Shown piece by piece: positions 16,791 through 24,639 of a stretch of 64,000 bases of DNA (position 1 is its first letter; each line of letters opens with the position of its first letter). The DNA is from Mobiluncus porci (lineage in GTDB: Bacteria > Actinomycetota > Actinomycetes > Actinomycetales > Actinomycetaceae). Below the pieces are notes generated by a model. The model saw only the letters and a program-made list of their open reading frames with translations, did not search any database and was not told where the DNA came from. The stretch covers positions 22,943-86,942 of the forward strand of contig NZ_VUMY01000012.1 of assembly GCF_009695935.1 (NCBI RefSeq), written 5' to 3'. Both the position numbers and the translations under genes were made by a program.

Positions 16791-17858
16791 TTAGCGCACC
16801 AAGAAGCTTGCCGTGCTAAAACGCAGGGTGCCTTCGCGGTGGGTGAGTCCGCCCAAATGTGCTGGTAAGAGTGCTGCGGGGCTGAGGAAATGCCGCCGTG
16901 CTTGGGCGAGTTCCAACATGCGCGCGGTCGGAACCGTCGGATCAAGGATGGCTCCCAGCAGTGCCGTGTCGGCCCGCGAGAAGGCACGAACGCAGTCGGG
17001 AGCGAAGTCTAGGACTTCGCGAGCCAAACCGGCTAGTTTTTCGCGCTGTCCTTCGTGAGCCGAATCGTCCCACCAACTCTGTGGGCGGGTATCTAAACAG
17101 CCGAAAATATGAATCCGCAAGGTTTTGATTGCGACGCCTTGTGACGCGACAGGACTCCACTGGTGAATCCAGGGCCGGGACAAGAGGTCGGGAATATGGG
17201 CCAGCTCGTTTTCTAAGGGGCGAGGATCCATGGTGACTCGCGCGGGACCGTCTTCACCAATGAGGTATCCCGGCCCCCGTCGCTGCACTGCGACCCGTCC
17301 CTCGCTGTACAGTCGCATGGAAAAAGCGATATCTTCCCCGACAGCAAGCCTCGCCGTCATCTTGAGGCCAAGGTCTCTTAGGGTTTTCGTGCGCATTAAT
17401 CCCAGCGGAGCAGAGCGGTAATAAAGCCGGTCACGCACAAAATCCGCCGGCCCGCAAAGCCAGGGGCGAACCGGTGGAGCGTGGATAGGACGCCGCTTAG
17501 ACCCGCGATGCAGTCGGGTCAAAACCATATCTGCCGAGAACCGCGTGGCGAGACGTTCCCACGCCTCCACAGCTCCGGCTTCCAACACGTCATCGGAACC
17601 TTGAATCGCCACAAACTCGGTTTCGGCCGCGGCCAGCCCAGCATTGAACGGCCCCGCGGGAGAATGAATCCCATCCCGACACTCAATAATCCGGCAGTGT
17701 TTCGCTAACTTCCCAAGTTCTTTACGTAAAACTGCGCTGTTAAGATTATGGGCGACCACCAAAGGCAAGGCAGCCTTGCAGCGTAACACAGAAGCCACTG
17801 CGCGCTTTAGCGGCCTAGCAGGATCATGACAGGCAATAACCACGGTAGAATCCGCCAT
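16791..17858 (-). CDS. GT2 glycosyltransferase
   Basis: Family 2 glycosyltransferase-like protein of 355 residues. The ATG at 17858 follows AAAGGAACCTGGAG; an ATG 16 codons further up lacks such a site. STVVIACHDPARPLKRAVAS is the N-terminal strand, IQGSDDVLEAGAVEAW holds the metal-site Asp pair (QGSDD), and VGEDIAFSMRLYSEGRVAVQ is the ED motif of the acceptor side. The C-terminal third (about 210-355) is helical and not recognised. The gene is on the minus strand, convergent with the GT4 gene ending at 16777 and divergent from the gene at 17959. Confidence 0.72.
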   Translation of the reverse strand: MADSTVVIACHDPARPLKRAVASVLRCKAALPLVVAHNLNSAVLRKELGKLAKHCRIIECRDGIHSPAGPFNAGLAAAETEFVAIQGSDDVLEAGAVEAWERLATRFSADMVLTRLHRGSKRRPIHAPPVRPWLCGPADFVRDRLYYRSAPLGLMRTKTLRDLGLKMTARLAVGEDIAFSMRLYSEGRVAVQRRGPGYLIGEDGPARVTMDPRPLENELAHIPDLLSRPWIHQWSPVASQGVAIKTLRIHIFGCLDTRPQSWWDDSAHEGQREKLAGLAREVLDFAPDCVRAFSRADTALLGAILDPTVPTARMLELAQARRHFLSPAALLPAHLGGLTHREGTLRFSTASFLVR

Positions 17859-17958
17859 CTCCAGGTTCCTTTCCCTAGTTGGCTCAGCGAGGCCGCGGCG
17901 CGACACCTATACTTAAAAGCCAAGATTCAGTCTAGACCAAGGGGCAAGGGAATCCGCG

Positions 17959-19083
17959 ATGAGCGCAAAACTAGCGGACGTCAAAGTGTTGCATTTTAAT
18001 GACTGTGCCAATGTGGGCTGGTTCTTGGTGCGCTCCGCCGCTAGAGCTGGTCTCCACTGGGACTATTTGTCTCCCTCCCAGGTGCGTCCCGCACGTGACC
18101 CTGGTCGCGGTTGGGGGCGCATCAAGTGGCTACCCTATCTGGCGAATCGTGCGGCTCATGTTTCTCGAGCCGAGGTTGTTCATGTGCACTACGCGACTTC
18201 GGTGCCTTTGCTGTGGCAGCGTCCCGTACCTAGACGGCCTTACTTCCTTCACCTGCACGGTAGCGATATTCGCCGCCGCTGGAAGGAACCGGACTCCCAT
18301 GACCTCGTGCAAAGAGCCATCGACGGAGCCGAAAAAGTTTTTTTCACGAATCTTGACACTATCGCGGAAGCTCTTGAAGCCCGCGCGGATGCGGAATATA
18401 TGCCGGCCTTTGTGGAGCCCGCACTGTTGCCCCAGTGGCAGGCCGGTGCGCCCGGAACCCCGCCAAGCGGACAAACCATCGTGTTCGCCTCCCGCTGGGA
18501 CGAAGACAAAGGCGCCGAGAAACAATTGGAACTGGTAGCAGCGCTTAGGCGAGCCTTCCCGAAAGTTACCCTCGAAGGCCTGGACTGGGGGCCCGCGGCT
18601 GCAGCAGCGAGAGAACTCGGCGTGAAGCTTCGTCCCAAAATGTCCCATCCAAACTTCCTAAACTGGCTTGCTGGTGCGGATTTAGCCGTGGGACAAGCCA
18701 ATAGAATCCTCGCCATCTCCGAGTTCGAGGCGATGGCGATTGGTCTTCCCGTGGCGGCCCTCGGTAGCCGGATTCCGCGCCTTGATGACGGCTCCACTCC
18801 TCCCGTCCTGGAGGGCAGCGTGCCGGAAGTCATGGAGGCAGTGAGCGAGGCTTTGAAAGACCCACGGGCGGTCTCCCAGGCGCTTCATGGACGCGACTGG
18901 GTGTTGGCTCACCATCAAGCAGATTCCTATATTCCGAGCCTCGCGGAAGCCTATCGGCAGGCCGCGGGTTATACTGGGATTTATGACGAACCCGCCGCCC
19001 AACAACGCCGGAAACCCGCTGCCTCCGGACAACTCCACTCCGGCTTGGCACGATTTCGTGAACCGTCATCCCCTAGCTCGTGA
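17959..19083 (+). CDS. GT4-like glycosyltransferase
   Basis: Glycosyltransferase of 374 residues with a GT-B fold. VLHFNDCANVGWFLVRSAARAGL and VVHVHYATSVPLLW are in the acceptor half, then FLHLHGSDIRRR. The donor half has IVFASRWDEDKGAEKQLELVAAL and LAISEFEAMAIGLPVAALG, where the conserved donor-site Glu is seen. The C-terminal 33 codons overlap the next gene by 101 bases in another frame, which is unusually long for this window and suggests C-terminal extension by loss of an earlier stop. It acts in the cytoplasm on lipid-linked glycan; the sugar is unknown. Confidence 0.75.
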   Translation: MSAKLADVKVLHFNDCANVGWFLVRSAARAGLHWDYLSPSQVRPARDPGRGWGRIKWLPYLANRAAHVSRAEVVHVHYATSVPLLWQRPVPRRPYFLHLHGSDIRRRWKEPDSHDLVQRAIDGAEKVFFTNLDTIAEALEARADAEYMPAFVEPALLPQWQAGAPGTPPSGQTIVFASRWDEDKGAEKQLELVAALRRAFPKVTLEGLDWGPAAAAARELGVKLRPKMSHPNFLNWLAGADLAVGQANRILAISEFEAMAIGLPVAALGSRIPRLDDGSTPPVLEGSVPEVMEAVSEALKDPRAVSQALHGRDWVLAHHQADSYIPSLAEAYRQAAGYTGIYDEPAAQQRRKPAASGQLHSGLARFREPSSPSS

Positions 19084-20320
19084 CGCCCTGACTCTCATCG
19101 GCGGGACCGGCGCAGCCCAGGCCATTACCTTGCTGGCTTATCTTTTCTTGGCAAGAATCTATGATGATACGGCTTTCGGGATGCTAGCCTTGGTGCTCTC
19201 TATCGGAACCCTGCTGACCACTGTCGCCGCGGCGCGCTATGAGCCGGCAATTATGCTCCCCGAGGAAGATCGGGAGGCAAAAACACTGGTGGCGGCCTGC
19301 ATTAAACTCCTCGGCTGGTTTAGCCTCGCGGTTTTTGTCATCGCGGCCCTGGCCTTCTTCCTCGCGCATTCTTCCGCTCCGGTTTTCGCGCCTCTGCTGT
19401 GGATGCTGGCTTTTGTAGTCCTTTCCGGAGCGCTCACTTCCGTGTGGACCTACTGGTTGAACCGCAAAGGACGCTACCGGGCAATTTCTTTGAACCGAGT
19501 CCAAAGCTCCTCCGTTTCCGCCCTTGCTCCCATCTTTTTCGGCCTCGCTGGGTGGACCAGCGCCTTCGCGCTGGTGCTGGGGCGTCTACTGGGGATGATC
19601 ACGGGAGCCTTGGGCTTAGCGTGGCGAGCCCGCGACTCGCGTTTTTCTTTCGAAGAAGACCGGGGCAGTCAGCGGCAAATCCTCAGGAAATACCGCAAAA
19701 TGCCCTTGTTGAATGCTCCCGCCGCCATTGCTGACGCGGTGCGGATAAACGGCATCAACATCATGCTCGGCTGGTATTTTTCGGCCGCGGTTCTCGGACA
19801 ATTCTCCCTAGCCTGGCAGATCGTCCAAGCCCCGCTGGCGCTCATCAACGGGGCCTTGGCGCAAGTGTATTTTCGCGAACTCTCCCGCACAAAACCCGGG
19901 GGGATGCGCCTCGCGGTGGGTCGCATCACGGGAAGATCCTTGCTGATTGGCCTTCTGCCTTTCGGTCTCCTGGCCGGCCTGTCTTGGTGGCTGTTTCCCT
20001 TCCTTTTCGGGTCGAACTGGGGTCTGGCGGGCACTATCGCCCAGATTCTCACCCCGTGGCTGTATCTTAACCTCGCGACTTCCCCGATTTCGACGGTGTT
20101 CATCGTTACAGGTCGTCAAGGCGTGGCACTGCCGTTTGCTTTGGTGTTCATGGCCGTCCCGCTGGGGCTGATTTTTCTTTCCAGCGTGGTCAACTGGTCG
20201 ATTCTCGTGACGATCGGGGCGGTTTCCGCTGCGATGGCCGCGATGCTTGTGGTCTATATTTTCCTGGCGCTGTGGGTGGCGGCGGGATTCGACCGCGGAC
20301 AAACCGCCGTGGGAGAGTGA
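18983..20320 (+). CDS. Wzx-like polysaccharide flippase (MOP superfamily)
   Basis: Polytopic membrane protein of 445 residues with about 12 hydrophobic segments, resembling Wzx lipid-linked oligosaccharide flippases. The N-terminal ARDALTLIGGTGAAQAITLL and later FLARIYDDTAFG, AAARYEPAIMLP and NRKGRYRAIS fit the polysaccharide biosynthesis (PF13440-like) family. Start is the ATG at 18983 inside the end of the previous gene; upstream in-frame starts would put a non-conserved hydrophilic tail in front. It would move undecaprenyl-linked repeat units across the membrane. A second flippase-like protein is at 49246, and a Wzm/Wzt exporter at 34583. Confidence 0.82.
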   Translation: MTNPPPNNAGNPLPPDNSTPAWHDFVNRHPLARDALTLIGGTGAAQAITLLAYLFLARIYDDTAFGMLALVLSIGTLLTTVAAARYEPAIMLPEEDREAKTLVAACIKLLGWFSLAVFVIAALAFFLAHSSAPVFAPLLWMLAFVVLSGALTSVWTYWLNRKGRYRAISLNRVQSSSVSALAPIFFGLAGWTSAFALVLGRLLGMITGALGLAWRARDSRFSFEEDRGSQRQILRKYRKMPLLNAPAAIADAVRINGINIMLGWYFSAAVLGQFSLAWQIVQAPLALINGALAQVYFRELSRTKPGGMRLAVGRITGRSLLIGLLPFGLLAGLSWWLFPFLFGSNWGLAGTIAQILTPWLYLNLATSPISTVFIVTGRQGVALPFALVFMAVPLGLIFLSSVVNWSILVTIGAVSAAMAAMLVVYIFLALWVAAGFDRGQTAVGE

Positions 20321-20337
20321 CACCGCGGGGCAGACGC

Positions 20338-21471
20338 TTAATGAGCCCCCACGATTTCAGCAACCGCGTCTTTCCACAAACCGACCACGTTTTCACTCGA
20401 CAGCTCGCGGGCAACCGCGTGAGCATTTTTCTTCCAAGCCGCGACTTCCTCGCGGGTCGTGGCGGCGAGAGCTTCTTGCAATGCCTCGGCGGTGAAATCT
20501 GCGGCAACCCTCCCGAGATGGTATTTTTCCAGCCGCGACACCATCTCCGGAGTGGGGCCAATCACCATCCCGATACGGGCCTGGACGAAATCGAAAAACT
20601 TGTTCGGAAGAGCATACTGATTGTTGAAATTCACCGGCGGCAGGTTGTGAATCCCGAGGTCATAGCGGTGTAAAGTGTCGATGAGTTCCCGATAGGGGGC
20701 GCCTTCATGCAAAGTGACATTCGGCAGGCCGCGGCATTTTTCCCGCAGCTTCTCAAAATAGGCCGCATCGTTTTTCACCAAAAATAAATCCAGCGTATAG
20801 CGGTCGGGGAGTCCCGCGACGGCATCAATCATGATTTCGGTATATCGATCGGGGCGGCAGGTTCCCGCGTGAACCAGACGAATAGGATCGGATTCGGGGG
20901 TAGGCGTGGGCTGTAGCTCATGGAAGGGCGTGGCGTTCACGACAACGGTCGGGTTAATCCCGAAGTTGCGCTGGTACTCGGTAGCAAAGAAACTTGCGGT
21001 CGTGGAACAGGTCTGGGCGCGAGCCACAAAGTGTCGTACCTGCCACTGCATATAGGGTTTCACAAAAACCCGCCAGCGCCACACGTCCTCTTTCTCCCGC
21101 GGAGAGTATTCATGCAGGTCGGCATGGAGGCCCAGCTTGGGTCGGGTCCATAGACCGAAACCGATCGAGTCAATATCATCGGCAAAAGTCACATCGTAAT
21201 GGTCTCGGGGCACGTTTTCACGGCACCAAGCGCTTGCCGAAGATGACCAATAGGCCTTGGTGTAGAGCCTCAGAATTGTCCACAGGCGGTTGCGTTTCCA
21301 ATACACGCAGTCATCAGGAATCTGGAAATGATGAGCCACACCCTCCGGAGCCGGTCCGTAACCGCAGGTAGTGAGCTCGAAATCATCCTTGAAAAGGGTG
21401 ATCTGTTTCAAAATCCGCGCATCACTCACCAGCGGCGAATACGACACCAACAACATTTTCAACTTTGCCAC
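20338..21471 (-). CDS. GT4-like glycosyltransferase
   Basis: Glycosyltransferase of 377 residues. KMLLVSYSPLVSDARILKQITLF and the acceptor-side DYDVTFADDID-type stretch (HYDVTFADDIDSIGFG) resemble the GT4/GT-B proteins that act on surface glycans. LHADLHEYSPREKE is a recognisable loop; RLVHAGTCRPDRYTEIMIDAV opens the donor domain and PNKFFDFVQARIGMVIGPTPEM is the donor-binding segment, in which the usual second Glu is not evident. It is a monocistronic minus-strand gene, convergent with the flippase and divergent from wecB 37 bp away. Substrate unknown. Confidence 0.7.
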   Translation of the reverse strand: MAKLKMLLVSYSPLVSDARILKQITLFKDDFELTTCGYGPAPEGVAHHFQIPDDCVYWKRNRLWTILRLYTKAYWSSSASAWCRENVPRDHYDVTFADDIDSIGFGLWTRPKLGLHADLHEYSPREKEDVWRWRVFVKPYMQWQVRHFVARAQTCSTTASFFATEYQRNFGINPTVVVNATPFHELQPTPTPESDPIRLVHAGTCRPDRYTEIMIDAVAGLPDRYTLDLFLVKNDAAYFEKLREKCRGLPNVTLHEGAPYRELIDTLHRYDLGIHNLPPVNFNNQYALPNKFFDFVQARIGMVIGPTPEMVSRLEKYHLGRVAADFTAEALQEALAATTREEVAAWKKNAHAVARELSSENVVGLWKDAVAEIVGAH

Positions 21472-21508
21472 TTGACTATTCTAGCTAAGCTATGACAGGT
21501 AAACTGAG

Positions 21509-22663
21509 ATGGTGAGCGAACCCACTGTCTTGGTAATTTATGGGACCCGTCCCGAGGCCATCAAAGTTGCGCCGGTCATTTTGGCTGCGCGCGACTCGAA
21601 AGTTGCGGTGAAAACCCTGACTACCGGTCAGCATCCCGAAATGGTTGCCGCCGTGAACGAGGTGTTTGGGATTATCCCGGACGCGTCCATTGACGTGATG
21701 CGGCCCGGGCAGTCGTTGAACGCGCTGGCAGCGAGGGTTTTAGAAGGACTTGATGAGAAACTTGCAGAACTCAAACCCGATGCCATTATGGTTGAGGGGG
21801 ACACCACGACAGTGATGGCCGCGGCCTTGGCTGCCTTCAACTCCCACATTCCAGTAGTTCACCTGGAGGCCGGTTTGCGTTCGGGCAACCTGTTTCTGCC
21901 TTTCCCCGAGGAAGCCAACCGCAGGCTCGCCGGCCAAGTTGCGTCCCTGCATTTGGCACCCACCCCCGCTTCGCGGGCGAATTTGCTCCGCGAAAATGTG
22001 GATCCGAAACTTATTGCTGTCACCGGAAACACGGTGATTGATGCCCTGCACTACGTGGTGGATTCCGGACAGGCCGGCCAGGGGCTCGCCCCGGAGTTCG
22101 CCGCAGCACTCGCGCGTGATGGCCTGAAAGTCCTCGTCACCGCACATAGGCGTGAGTCTTGGGGGCAGCCCCTGCATGAGATGGCGCGGGCGGTGCGAGC
22201 TTCGGCAGATGCCCACCCGGAGGTGACATTCCTCTTGCCGGCCCACGCGAACCCGCAGGTGCGCGAGACATTGACGGAGGTGCTTGCGGGAGCTGCGAAT
22301 GTGACGATTGGGGATCCGCAGGACTATGCGGCCTTTGCCGGACTCATCAAGGGCGTGGACCTGGTTTTGACCGATTCCGGTGGAATCCAGGAAGAAGCTC
22401 CGGCCCTCGGGAAACCGGTCTTGGTGATGCGCGATACCACCGAGCGACCCGAAGCGATTGCGGCTGGAACCGCGCGGCTGGTGGGGACGACCTACGAATC
22501 GGTTCATTCCGCTTTGGAAGGCATGTTGATTTCTCAAGAAGCCCGCGCGGTCATGTCGCGAGCCGTAAACCCCTACGGGGATGGTCACGCGGCCGAGCGT
22601 GTGGTGGCGGCCTTGGAAGAACTCCTCGGGGTGGGTAAGCGCCTGCCGGACTTTGCGGCCTAA
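21509..22663 (+). CDS. wecB: UDP-N-acetylglucosamine 2-epimerase (non-hydrolysing)
   Basis: Non-hydrolysing UDP-GlcNAc 2-epimerase of 384 residues, making UDP-ManNAc in the cytoplasm. GTRPEAIKVAPVI (12-24), GQHPEM, VEGDTTTVMAAALAAF, HLEAGLRSGNLFLPFPEEANRR and TAHRRESWG are the substrate-site motifs, with the conserved Asp, Glu and His residues present. LTDSGGIQEEAPALGKPVLVMRDTTERPEA is the UDP-binding end. Together with the WecC-like dehydrogenase at 24640 it would give UDP-ManNAcA. Alternatively it could act as WbpI on the diacetamido uronic acid produced by the WbpB/D/E-like enzymes; sequence alone does not separate the two. The AlbA_2 cassette now separates it from wecC. Confidence 0.9.
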   Translation: MVSEPTVLVIYGTRPEAIKVAPVILAARDSKVAVKTLTTGQHPEMVAAVNEVFGIIPDASIDVMRPGQSLNALAARVLEGLDEKLAELKPDAIMVEGDTTTVMAAALAAFNSHIPVVHLEAGLRSGNLFLPFPEEANRRLAGQVASLHLAPTPASRANLLRENVDPKLIAVTGNTVIDALHYVVDSGQAGQGLAPEFAAALARDGLKVLVTAHRRESWGQPLHEMARAVRASADAHPEVTFLLPAHANPQVRETLTEVLAGAANVTIGDPQDYAAFAGLIKGVDLVLTDSGGIQEEAPALGKPVLVMRDTTERPEAIAAGTARLVGTTYESVHSALEGMLISQEARAVMSRAVNPYGDGHAAERVVAALEELLGVGKRLPDFAA

Positions 22664-22703
22664 AACCTGGCGCCACCGCGGTTTGATTAAAATAGGCGCT
22701 CTC

Positions 22704-22761
22704 AATCGTTCAAGGTTTGGCAGATTTGCAAATTCTTGAACGATTAGGGGGTGGCTAATTG
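22704..22761. repeat. 58-bp direct repeat, left copy, with palindromic core
   Basis: Matches 24544-24601 with a single mismatch (GTGGC here, GCGGC there). The core is an inverted repeat, AATCGTTCAAG and CTTGAACGATT, around an inner TTTG...CAAA. The two copies lie 1840 bp apart and bracket the AlbA_2 gene. They look like a duplicated target, attachment site or recombination substrate. Confidence 0.85.
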
Positions 22762-22762
22762 T

Positions 22763-22768
22763 ATAATT
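22763..22768 (+). promoter_or_regulatory. Probable -10 element (TATAAT) of the AlbA_2 gene
   Basis: A perfect TATAAT begins two bases after the left 58-bp repeat. The best -35, TTGAAC at 22736-22741, lies inside the repeat with a long 21-base spacer. The corresponding place after the right copy reads AACAAT, so only the left flank carries this element. Confidence 0.4.
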
Positions 22769-22808
22769 GTAGCCAGATAAGTGTTTTCAACTGGTTTTGG
22801 AGTTCCCC

Positions 22809-24533
22809 ATGGTTGCCAACCCGCAAGAATATTCCCGGACACATCTCGAAGAAGAAGTGCGCGAAATCTTGTCTTCTGTGAAACTGGGGCGAATCACCAA
22901 GACTCGTGAAACGGAATCGATTGATTTCAAAGAGGAAGCAGGGAGGCGCAATGGTTCGGATATCGAGCCAGGACAGCCCGAAAATCCTGAAGCTGCCACG
23001 AAACTTGCAGATGAAGTTGCTTGTATGGCGAATACTCCTCATGGAGGAGCGCTGATCCTCGGTGTAGAAGATAAAACGGGCAAGCTGATTGGAACTGAGC
23101 TCGATACTCAGTGGCTGCGACACCGTATCTATCAGGCCATTGATGTGGCTCCCGATATCACGGAACAGCGGGTTTTGGGACAGCGTCTCCTGGTGCTTTT
23201 TGTTCCACCAGCTTCCGAACCTGTCGAAGATACCAAGGGAAGAATCCGGTGGAGAATCGGAAGTTCCTGCGAACCTGTTGACCGTGCGCAATGGTGGGAA
23301 TACCAGCGAAAATTGCTACACATCGATCCGATGGCTCAAACTTCGCATTATGACTTGGCAAATGCGAGGGGGCAGGCGATTGACTTGGTAAAACAGGAAA
23401 ATCAGGGATTTTCCGACTTGACAAATTCAGAACTTCTCACCCGGATTGGGGCCGCGGATTCGGAAGGAAGGCTGACCAAGGCAGGAGAGCTGCTTTTCAC
23501 TGCGAGCAGTAAAAGTCACATTAATTTCACGGTTCTGGATGTGCCGGGCGGTGATGTATTGACTTTTATCGAGTCGAATCCCAATTTTTCATTACTAGAA
23601 CAACTGGGTGAAATCGAACAAGCCCTCAAAATTCAGAATAAAAACAACAAACTTACGGAAGGCTATGCGCACTTGGCTGTACCGCAGATTCCGTCCAGTG
23701 CAGTTCGGGAAGCCATACTGAATGGCCTGATTCATCGGGATTGGAATCGGCAGGAACCTTTGGATGTTCGCTGGTTGGAGGGGGATAGTACCCTAATAGT
23801 GCGTAGTCCTGGTGGTTTTCCCCGAACTATCACCTCAGCTAATGTGCTTAGTAACCGTGCAGCAAGATATCCGGCTTTGGCCGATTTATTTAGGGCAATC
23901 GGGCTGGTAGATAAACAGGGCATTGGCGTTGATCGAATGTATCAAGCGATGATTACGCTAGGTCATCGTCCTCCAGAGATTATTGAGGTTAGCGGGCCTT
24001 ATGTGCAAACAACTTTGGTCGGTGGCAAACCTGTTTTACCAGTCATGGAATTGGTCAAGAAAATTGTGCCTGAACCTCGCCAGAGAGATGTTCGCATTGC
24101 AATAATTTTTTACGGCTTGTTTCACTCCCCTTTTATCACTATAGAGAGTTTGGCAAGAGATTTGCAGGCCACGGAAGAAAGTGCCTGGAACGCCCTAGCC
24201 GCGGCCACACAGACTACCATTGAAGGAGAACCGATTGTTAAACGCTACCGAGAGGCGTGGATTTTAGGTGACAGCGCCCGAAAGATTTTAAAGACACACC
24301 AGGGTGATATTTTCGCACCTGGACGATATCTCACCACCGACCAGGATTCCTTGTTTGAAACCGCTAGTGCTTGGATTGAAACTTTTAGTTCTATCACAAC
24401 CGGTGATTTGATGACCTTGTCGGGGGTTTCCCGAGGAACAGCATTGAAGTGTTTACAAGATATGGAGTCTGTTGGGGTGGTGCGACACGCGGGAAGCGGT
24501 CGTTCCGTGAGATATCAACGAGTTACTGTCTAA
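22809..24533 (+). CDS. AlbA_2 (Schlafen-type) / HATPase_c_4 regulator-like protein
   Basis: Protein of 574 residues with three recognisable parts. An AlbA_2 domain (about 30-150) has ETESIDFKEEAG and ACMANTPHGGALILGVED. A GHKL-type ATPase segment (HATPase_c_4) has AVREAILNGLIHRDWN near 298-312 and AARYPALADLFRAIGLVDKQGIGVDRM. The C-terminal winged helix is TTGDLMTLSGVSRGTALKCL then VGVVRHAGSGRSVRYQRV. Such proteins are called transcriptional regulators, and Schlafen-like AlbA_2 proteins also occur in anti-phage loci; the role here is not known. The ATG at 22809 is preceded by TTTTGGAG; a TTG at 22797 is the alternative. The gene is visibly AT-richer than its neighbours and flanked by 58-bp direct repeats, suggesting transfer as a cassette into the wecB-wecC interval. 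Confidence 0.8.
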   Translation: MVANPQEYSRTHLEEEVREILSSVKLGRITKTRETESIDFKEEAGRRNGSDIEPGQPENPEAATKLADEVACMANTPHGGALILGVEDKTGKLIGTELDTQWLRHRIYQAIDVAPDITEQRVLGQRLLVLFVPPASEPVEDTKGRIRWRIGSSCEPVDRAQWWEYQRKLLHIDPMAQTSHYDLANARGQAIDLVKQENQGFSDLTNSELLTRIGAADSEGRLTKAGELLFTASSKSHINFTVLDVPGGDVLTFIESNPNFSLLEQLGEIEQALKIQNKNNKLTEGYAHLAVPQIPSSAVREAILNGLIHRDWNRQEPLDVRWLEGDSTLIVRSPGGFPRTITSANVLSNRAARYPALADLFRAIGLVDKQGIGVDRMYQAMITLGHRPPEIIEVSGPYVQTTLVGGKPVLPVMELVKKIVPEPRQRDVRIAIIFYGLFHSPFITIESLARDLQATEESAWNALAAATQTTIEGEPIVKRYREAWILGDSARKILKTHQGDIFAPGRYLTTDQDSLFETASAWIETFSSITTGDLMTLSGVSRGTALKCLQDMESVGVVRHAGSGRSVRYQRVTV

Positions 24534-24543
24534 CAACCCCCTT

Positions 24544-24601
24544 AATCGTTCAAGGTTTGGCAGATTTGCAAATTCTTGAACGATTAGGGGGCGGCTAATT
24601 G
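24544..24601. repeat. 58-bp direct repeat, right copy, with palindromic core
   Basis: Second copy of the repeat at 22704. Here the inverted repeat is longer, because CCCCCTT at 24537-24543 precedes the left arm and pairs with the AGGGGG following the right arm. It starts 10 bases after the AlbA_2 stop and may also act as its terminator, although there is no T-tract. Confidence 0.8.
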
Positions 24602-24639
24602 AACAATTGACCTGCGGAGAGATTTCGCTGGGATAAGGT

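Noticed and set aside
22704..24601. Integron gene cassette with attC sites
   Set aside because: The 58-bp length and hairpin core invite it, but the required GTTRRRY and RYYYAAC boxes are missing and no integron integrase is seen.
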